Source: JAGTVG01 sp963820995
GTDB taxonomy: Bacteria; Bacteroidota; Bacteroidia; Cytophagales; Cyclobacteriaceae
NCBI GenBank assembly: GCA_963820995.1
Contig: CAWGCL010000015.1
Location: 128,469 to 192,468, forward strand
Direction of reading: 5' to 3'
DNA: 64,000 nt
A model generated the notes under the pieces. The model ran no database searches. It saw nothing but the letters and a program-made list of their open reading frames with translations, and was not told the origin of the DNA. A program made the position numbers and the translations under genes. Positions 57,728 through 64,000 of this stretch are shown one piece after another (position 1 is the stretch's first letter; the number at the start of each line of letters is the position of its first letter).

Positions 57728-58043
57728 TTAAACCTTTTCAATATCGGATTTAAGCTTATTAGCCAATTGCCAATCCATATTGACTATGGGATGGGAAAAA
57801 ATTTCAGGAATATTGTCACTATACTTTTCTCTCAGCTTACAATCGATTTCATTGAATAGTAGAGATTTTGTTTTTCCCGTTATAAAATGAATATTACGGG
57901 TTTTTATCTCATCGTTCTCAAATTCAATTCGTCTGATTTTCTTATGAAAATCAATGGAAATAACAAGGCGGCTTTGAAGAAGATAACAAAGCAATTTCCT
58001 CAAGTTGTTTTTCTGATTTAGAGGCTATGACTAATTGTATCAT
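57728..58043 (-). pseudogene. CutA-like divalent-ion tolerance protein, one frameshift
   Basis: About 104 residues after one base is removed near 57973 (in CGGCGG-type sequence). Start MIQLVIASKSEKQLEEIA, then RLVISIDFHKKIRRIEFENDEI, NIHFITGKTKSLLFNEIDCKL and the end PEIFSHPIVNMDWQLANKL. Strand/helix order and length match CutA1, and the TKxxLFxxI and PEI segments resemble the Bacteroidota branch. CutA1 trimers bind copper or other metals; its role is still disputed. It faces the agarase-like stub. The family call is by resemblance only. Confidence 0.5.
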
Positions 58044-58498
58044 TTTTATTTAACTAAATAATGGCTATTTTTTTGTTTTGTGAAATGATGAGTTCTACTT
58101 AGCATTCTCTCTTTCATTATTCTAACGGTTTGACAGAGAAAGGGTTATATAGCGAATTAGAGAAAAGAAGTTACAGGATTTATTTTACTCTGTTTCCTTT
58201 AACTGGTTTTCGTGTTTTCAAAACAATAATTTTCTACTTTTATAATAGATAAAATTGAATTGATACTTACAAATAATGTTTTGAGATGGTAAGACAATAA
58301 GTGATATAACTTGTATTATGAAAAAATCAAGAAATGCCCCATTCTTCTTATATGTAAAACACGTATAAATATATATTATTCCATTTCTTATTGGATTTCA
58401 TTTATGAATTGATGGGAGAAATCAGCATAGCGAATCTGAAATTGAATAATGATGGTTTCCTTTTAATTTGTATAGTTTAATTACAAAAAACCAAAATC
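58044..58498. other. Intergenic stretch, no gene seen
   Basis: 455 AT-rich bases between divergent genes. No frame of plausible content and no strong promoter match were found. Confidence 0.5.
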
Positions 58499-59026
58499 AT
58501 GAGATATATATTCTTGCTTATATCGTTTTCAATCCTAACAGGTTGCTCAGGAAATCATCAAGAAAAGATAAAAAAGAGAAGTCATCCAAGCCATGCTTAT
58601 AATTACATCGATATTGATACATCAAGTCTGCAATATTTAGAAATGGATTATGTGCCAATATATTCAGATATTTATTATGATAATGGTACCAAAAGATACC
58701 CCTTGACAGTAACCATCAGCATTAGAAATATTTCTATGGTTGATTCAGCGTATTTACTATCCGCTGTTTATTATGATTCTTATGGAAACAGGTTGAAGGA
58801 TTATATTGATTCAACTTTTCTGGTTTCTCCACTTGAATCAATTGAATTTGTTGTTGAAGCAGAAGAAAATATTGGCGGAGCAGGAGCAAATTTTATTATT
58901 GAATGGGGTGCTACAAATTACTCTAACCAACTTTTAATACAGTCAATCATGATTGGCACATATGAGCAACAAGGAATTTCATTTACTTCAGAAGCTAAAG
59001 TTATTAAAAGTTCTTCCAAGGAATAA
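58499..59026 (+). CDS. DUF3124 lipoprotein
   Basis: 175 residues. Lipoprotein leader (SILTGC). The mature part has MDYVPIYSDIYYDNGTKRYPLTVTISIRNISMVDSAYLLS and IEFVVEAEENIGGAGANFIIEWGA, the DUF3124 signature. The function of the family is unknown; it is often found beside monovalent-cation antiporters, as here (20-base gap). Undamaged. Confidence 0.88.
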   Translation: MRYIFLLISFSILTGCSGNHQEKIKKRSHPSHAYNYIDIDTSSLQYLEMDYVPIYSDIYYDNGTKRYPLTVTISIRNISMVDSAYLLSAVYYDSYGNRLKDYIDSTFLVSPLESIEFVVEAEENIGGAGANFIIEWGATNYSNQLLIQSIMIGTYEQQGISFTSEAKVIKSSSKE

Positions 59027-59046
59027 TTTTAATCAAAATCATGTAA

Positions 59047-61029
59047 ATGGAATTAACAATACTTCAAGATATTGTAATAATATTCGCCTTATCTACATTA
59101 GTAAATCTGGTCTTTACGAAATTAAAGATTCCAACTGTAGTAGGCTATTTAATGACAGGTATTATAGCGGGCCCGCATTTGCTATCTCTAGTTAATGGAA
59201 GGCATGAAATTGAACTTATGGCTGAGATAGGAGTGGTTTTATTACTCTTCACCATAGGAATGGAGTTTTCATTAAAACAACTAATAAAGATAAGGAGAAT
59301 TGTTCTTTTTGGGGGATTATTACAAGTATCATTAACAGCTGGCGTATTTTATATTGCATCTTATTCATATGGAATGAGTTGGCAGAGTAGACTTTTTATA
59401 GGTTTTCTGGCAGCATTAAGTAGTTCGGCACTTGTTTTAAAGCTATTACAAGAGCGCTCCGAACTCACCTCTAATTATGGTCATACTGTTTTAGGCATTC
59501 TTATTTTTCAGGATTTATTGTTAGTTCCACTCTTACTTTTTGCGAATCTTCTGGGCAACAATCCTGTTAACATCCCAAATGAAATATTATTACTTGCACT
59601 TAAAGCTATTATTATTATTGGATTAGTTTATGTTGGGAATAGATGGTTATTGCCAAAATTATTACATCTGATAGCGATGACTAAAAACCAGGAACTATTT
59701 ATGATGAGTATTTTTCTAATCTGTCTAGCAATCGCTTTGTTAACTTTTAAACTTGGGATGTCTCTTGCATTTGGAGCGTTTTTAGCGGGTTTAATGATTT
59801 CCGAATCGAAATACAGCCATAATGCTTTTGGAAATCTTATACCCTTTAAGGATACTTTCACTAGTTTCTTCTTTGTTTCTATCGGTATGCTGCTCGATAT
59901 GTCTTTTGTAATTGAGCACTACCAATTAGTAATAGTAAGTGTTCTGCTAGTTATTATCCTAAAAACATTAATTGCTGGCGGAACAGGATTTGTATTGGGG
60001 CATACTTTCCGTGGTACCGTTTTAGTTGGTATTGCTTTAAGCCAGGTTGGTGAGTTTTCGTTTATTTTAGCAAAAATTGGATTCAACCACTCTATTTTAT
60101 CAAATTTCTATTATCAATTATTCTTGGCTGTGGCTGTTATAACAATGGCTTTAACACCTTTTTTAATGAATCTGTCATTACCACTGGCAAATAGGTTATT
60201 AAAACTACCGCTACCCAAATTCTTAATAGATGGATTATTTCCTTTAAAAGAAATTGATATACCTGATTTTAAAAACCATCTGGTAATTATTGGTACAGAT
60301 GTAAGCGCATTAGAATTATCAATAATAGCAAAAGAAAATAATATTCAGTCATGTTTCTATCATATTCAATCCTTCAATTGCCAATGAAAAAATAAAAAAT
60401 GGTGATACAGTTGTTTATGGAGATGCTGTTAATGAACCAATTTTATTGAAAGCGCATGTCGATATCGCTGAAATTATTGTAATTTCAGTTGGAAGCATCA
60501 TCCCGGCAATGGCAATTATTGAAAAGGTCAGGCAACTTAATAAAATGGGATATATTCTAGTCAGAGCAAAACATATTCAAAATGTTGAACAATTTTATAA
60601 ACTTGGGGCAGACCAGGTTTTACCTGAAAAACTTGAAATAGCAATTGACTTATTTAATAGAATGCTTGTTAAACGGTTATATCCACAAAAAGAGGTTAAT
60701 CGAATGATAACACATATCAGAAATATGAATTTAGGAGTTTTTAGCGAAAGAGATATGAGTAAATCAACCTTCGATATTAGATGAATTTTCGAATATTAAT
60801 ATATTAGCCATTACAATAGAAGTTAATTCATATGCTGATGGGAAATCACTCATTGATACTAATTTGCGTAATAAAACAGGGGTAACTCTTTTAGCTATAA
60901 AAAGAGGTTCTGAAATTATCGAGCATCCAGAGCCAAAGACCGTCTTTCAAAGTAATGATATTGCATATGTTTTAGGGAAATCCGGAACAAGTTAATTCAG
61001 CCACAGAATTATTTATGAAAGAATCATAA
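59047..61029 (+). pseudogene. CPA2 K+/H+ antiporter (KefB-type) with RCK domains, three frameshifts
   Basis: About 659 residues after removing three bases. The antiporter domain has about twelve helices (LKIPTVVGYLMTGIIAGPHLL, LLLFTIGMEFSLKQL, SSALVLKLL, FQDLLLVPLLLF, FGAFLAGLMISESKYSH, FFVSIGMLLDMSF, VLVGIALSQVGEFSFILAK). Near 60349 one extra base interrupts the RCK-N domain (NIQ to HVSIIFNPSIANEK), near 60773 another, and near 60979 a third in the RCK-C/TrkA-C domain (SILDEFSNIN, LLAIKRGSEIIEHPE). In full it would exchange cytoplasmic K+ or Na+ for H+ under control of a nucleotide-binding RCK ring. Co-transcribed with DUF3124. Confidence 0.85.
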
Positions 61030-61394
61030 TGAGTTTCAGGAAGTATTGTTTTAACAGAATTAATAAATAATCACCTATTAAGAGGAATATCATATCCATT
61101 ACTCCGATAGTTCTCCAGTTTGGATTTGACTGGTTATTTAGCTGCAAGAATAGAAATTTATTGAGAAAAGGTTTGAAAAAGATCTTCTATAGACGGCGGT
61201 GTTTATAGCGAGCAACAGGTTTCAACCGTAATCTTAATTCTTAGGACTATGGAATGATATTCATAAACCTATTTATTTTTAGAATAGATTGAGTTATCTT
61301 TGAATAGCACAATAATTTTTAAGGTTAAGACACGTAATGAACTTAGCATAAGTGTTGATTTTTTATTTTTTTCCGTTTATTAAACTAAGATATC
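61030..61394. other. Intergenic stretch, no gene seen
   Basis: 365 bases between the antiporter and the DoxX gene. Short broken frames only; it may contain decayed sequence, but nothing could be matched. Confidence 0.5.
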
Positions 61395-62905
61395 ATGAAT
61401 TGGAAACGATTTTTTGTGACCGTCCTTCGAGTAGGTATAGGATGGCATTTCCTGTATGAAGGAATTACAAAACTTTACACCCCTGATTGGAGCGCCTACA
61501 ATTATCTGATAAATTCAACTGGCTTCATGTCCGGTTTTTATGAAGGATTGGCAGCTTCTCCTGCATTGATGAAGATCGTTGATATACTGAATATCTATGG
61601 ATTGATATTGATTGGATTGGCATTATTCCTGGGAATATTTATCCGATATGCTGCTATTGCAGGCGCCTTATTATTAACACTTTATTATTTTGCTTACCCA
61701 CCAATTGGCTTATTCCTTTTTTGGAGGTACTGAAGGGAACCTTTATATCGTGAACAGGATCTTTATTGAGGCACTGGCCTTGATGGTTCTGATATTTATT
61801 AAAGACAAAGGATATGGCCTTTACGCACTTTCTTTATCCATGTTTAAAAAAGGAACTTCCGAAGAGCCCACTGCTGCAGATATGCCTAATTCAAGGCGGG
61901 AAATGTTAAAAAATATGGCAACTGTACCTGCCCTGGGTCTGGTAGGTTGGGGTGCAATCCATGAAAGCCAGAAATATGGGCCGGATGCTTTATCTGGTGC
62001 TACAATTCAGGTTGGGGCAATGGATTTGAGCGAGTTAAAAGGTGAATTGCCAAAAGGGAAAATTGGTGTTCATGAGATAAGTAAGCTGGTTTTGGGCGGG
62101 TAATCTTCTTGGAGGATGGGCACATTCACGTGACCTGCTCTATGTCCCTTCTTTATTCCGTGCCTATAACACAGAAAAAAAGATATTCGAAACCTTAATG
62201 CTTGCTGAACAGGCAGGTGTCAATACGATAAACATAGGTTTTGTCACCAATCCGGTCATTGAGAAATATAAAAAAGTCACTGGTGGAAAAATCAAGGTGA
62301 TCTCTCAGGTCCATCCTGACATGGAAAATGATGATTATTTTGTCAATATAAACACAGCCATAGATCACGGATGTGAAATTATCCAGGTCCAGGGTAATTG
62401 GTGTGATTGGCTGGTTCGGGATGGCAGAATCGATGTTGTTGAAAAAATGCTTGACCATATACGCAGCCAGGGTTGCGTAGCCGGGCTCGCTTCACACACA
62501 GTTGATGCCCTGATTGCCTGTGAAGAGGAGGGGATCATTCCGGATTATTATATGAAAACCATGCATCATGACCAATACTGGTCAGCACATCCTATGGAAA
62601 AAAGGGTTCCGTTCGAAGTTGATGGTAAAAAGCATATTGATCACAACAGGTTCCATGACAATATATTCTGTCTGTTCCCGGATCGTACGGTAGAATTCGT
62701 AAATCGTGCAAAAGTGCCGGTGATGGGATTCAAAATACTCGCTGCAGGAGCAATACCTCCCGAAGATGGCTTCCGTTGGGCCTTCCAGAATGGTGCTGAT
62801 TTCATATGTGTCGGGATGTTTGATTTCCAGATCGTCAAAGATGTAAATATTACAATTGATGTACTGAACGATATGTCCCTCAGACCGAGGGAATGGTATG
62901 GTTAG
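61395..62905 (+). pseudogene. DoxX membrane domain fused to Tat-like segment and aldo/keto-reductase-like barrel, two frameshifts
   Basis: One gene of about 502 residues when two bases are removed. DoxX: VLRVGIGWHFLYEGITKLYTPDWSAY with four membrane helices. The first break is a T6 run at 61717-61722 (FLF then GGTEGNLYIVN). A stretch SRREMLKNMATVPALGLVGWGA follows, like an internal Tat signal. The second break is a GGG at 62099-62101 (KLVLGG then NLLGGWAHSRDLLYVP). After that comes a TIM-barrel-like domain (FETLMLAEQAGVNTINIGFVTNP, IQVQGNWCDWLV, FICVGMFDFQIVKD) that resembles the AKR-like proteins of Bacteroidota/Planctomycetota. Function unknown. It ends head-to-head with the next minus-strand gene. 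Confidence 0.72.
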
Positions 62906-63187
62906 GATCCAATTTGCTTGTCGAGGATATATAGCTTTACGGTATCTCGAAGAACCCCATTTTTTTCCATGGCCTCTACCATTTCAGGAGTCTGTACTAA
63001 GTTCCAGGTATTTTTCCAGATCATCGGGCTCTCCTTGAATACAGATCTCATTTGTTTCAGCATTTGTAGAAAAATGAATAGGTTTGGTCACTCCAGGTTT
63101 TTCTCTCAACATGGGTGCGTGCTCCCGGTATCCTTCTTCCCATTTTACAGCATCTTTTACTTTGGCGGTAAATACTATTCTTGTCAT
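62902..63187 (-). pseudogene. Small ABM-like protein of unknown function, one frameshift
   Basis: About 94 residues after one base is removed near 62996. MTRIVFTAKVKDAVKWEEGYREHAPMLREKPG then LEKYLELVQTPEMVEAMEKNGVL to the end DKQIGS. The strand-helix pattern and length recall the dimeric alpha-beta barrel (ABM/DUF1330-like) superfamily, but I do not recognise a named family. Its stop codon (62902-62904) overlaps the stop of the DoxX/AKR gene on the other strand. No function is proposed. Confidence 0.5.
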
Positions 63188-63386
63188 GGATAATTAGTTT
63201 TACTGAAATAAATTAATATTTCCTTTTTTATTTCTGATAAACAGTAACCTACTGCCCTGGCGAAACATTTATACTGGCTGTGCTTTTTAATGCATCTCGT
63301 CTATTCATTTTATTGATTTATTGATGGAATTAACTTATTTCGAAGACCAATCAGCAATAAGTCTCATGTAATTTTAAACCATTGAT

Positions 63387-64000
63387 TTATACCCGTTCGA
63401 GCTTTATGGGATATGTTTTATTTGCATTCCATTGGCAGACATATAGATTCTTATCATCATCCACGCAGACGTCATGACCATGGTTAAAGATCTTTGAATC
63501 CTGGTACATCTGTTCTAATTTCCCGTCCTTGTAAAGAGGTTCAGTACCTCCCGGATTACTGACCACCCTGTCTTCTTCAATGACCGTGACAAAACCCGTA
63601 TCCTGGACCCAACCCTTATTGTCACCTCTTGTTTTTGACCAGCAGACACCCGCGTAAATATTATTATCATCCAGTACAGGCCTGCAAACATAAAGTCCGG
63701 GTAATTCAAGGGTGTTTATATATTTTCCATCCAGAGTGAAGAATTTGAAACAATTCTCTGTACGTGAAGTGCAGACTAGTTTCGGATTTTGAGGATCCCT
63801 CAAATCTACTGCCACACCATGTGCATTGACCAGGTTTTCTTCTTTATTTTCGTTATTCTGACCTCCGAACTTCCTGATGAACTCACCTTTGGAATTATAT
63901 TGTAGTATATAGTCCATACCATAACCGTCAGCAACATAGAAGTCACCGTTGGGAGATACTGCAATTTCAGTGGGTCTGAATGGATCTTCTGACTTATATA
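63387..64000 (-). CDS. NHL-repeat beta-propeller protein (partial, runs off right edge)
   Basis: The frame is open to the window end; the start lies outside. About 204 residues visible with three or four blades: YNSKGEFIRKFGG, AHGVAVDLRDPQNPKLVCTS, FFTLDGKYINTLELPGLYVCRP, and HDVCVDDDKNLYVCQWN at the C-terminal side. NHL propellers of this kind include peptidyl-alpha-hydroxyglycine lyase-like enzymes and binding proteins; no active site can be read from the fragment. The C-terminus ends TYPIKLERV. Confidence 0.8.
   Translation of the reverse strand, partial: YKSEDPFRPTEIAVSPNGDFYVADGYGMDYILQYNSKGEFIRKFGGQNNENKEENLVNAHGVAVDLRDPQNPKLVCTSRTENCFKFFTLDGKYINTLELPGLYVCRPVLDDNNIYAGVCWSKTRGDNKGWVQDTGFVTVIEEDRVVSNPGGTEPLYKDGKLEQMYQDSKIFNHGHDVCVDDDKNLYVCQWNANKTYPIKLERV

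Noticed and set aside
337..63187. Programmed +1 frameshifting as an explanation for the many frame breaks
   Set aside because: The breakpoints share no slippery motif, stop context or downstream structure, and occur at different contexts (A5, C5, T6, non-repeat).
1..64000. tRNA, rRNA or other common structural RNA genes
   Set aside because: No cloverleaf or conserved rRNA segment was recognised.

Overview
The window reads as one stretch of an AT-leaning Bacteroidota chromosome, probably from a free-living, glycan-degrading member of the Cytophagales/Bacteroidales side of the phylum. The evidence is phylum-typical promoters (TTG, about 19 bases, TAnnTTTG), many lipoproteins (one with the surface-export pattern C-K-D-D-D-D), paired DUF1800/DUF1501 genes, Gfo/Idh/MocA oxidoreductases with twin-arginine leaders, and a GldJ/K-like FGE-fold protein. 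No SusC/SusD pair, tRNA, rRNA, CRISPR array or recognisable transposase was seen. The species cannot be named from the sequence.

Layout. 1-3.6 kb: edge of a cyclic-nucleotide-binding protein, a frameshifted exported amidase and a frameshifted Gfo/Idh/MocA protein. 3.9-15 kb: an intact block with a thioredoxin-like protein, a structured RNA region and thioredoxin reductase, then a MATE transporter, a TPR lipoprotein, a VAT1-like quinone oxidoreductase, a TIM-barrel lipoprotein, an FtsX-type permease, a TrmH-type methyltransferase and an aromatic-amino-acid-decarboxylase-like enzyme. 15-16.9 kb: a four-domain fasciclin lipoprotein gene broken about seven times. 17.4-31.5 kb: GH20 beta-hexosaminidase divergent from a NagX/DUF5009 membrane protein, then VOC, atypical pyruvate kinase-like, SDR, RlmD, LipA, FGE-like and a second Gfo/Idh/MocA gene. 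31.7-41.7 kb: two GH5-like lipoprotein/secreted hydrolases, a frameshifted S9 peptidase, DUF1800, DUF1501 and a class C beta-lactamase-fold hydrolase. 42-46.7 kb: three consecutive wrecked genes of sialic-acid catabolism (lyase, mutarotase fused to a sodium symporter, N-acylglucosamine 2-epimerase). 47-51.6 kb: URO-D-like protein, relic of a second epimerase, ROK kinase, SIS isomerase and an SSS transporter. 51.7-57.3 kb: GH18, GntR plus SPFH operon, DUF5060 glycosidase, beta-propeller lipoprotein. 57.4-64 kb: an eroded end with an agarase-like N-terminal stub, a frameshifted CutA-like gene, DUF3124, a three-times frameshifted CPA2 antiporter, a DoxX/Tat/aldo-keto-reductase fusion with two frameshifts, and a partial NHL propeller.

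How the genes fit together. GH20, GH18, NagX-like, the sialic-acid remnants, ROK and SIS point to scavenging of amino sugars from chitin-like or animal-type glycans. The sialic-acid arm has been lost by clear pseudogenization (many stops plus indels confined to one pathway), while the hexosamine arm looks functional. Outside that arm about twenty single-base frameshifts are seen, mostly insertions and some in homopolymers. These may be assembly errors or real erosion, and resequencing would decide. The least described items are the URO-D/ROK/SIS/SSS cassette, the three-way-junction RNA before trxB, the thioredoxin-like protein lacking CxxC, and the DoxX-Tat-AKR fusion.
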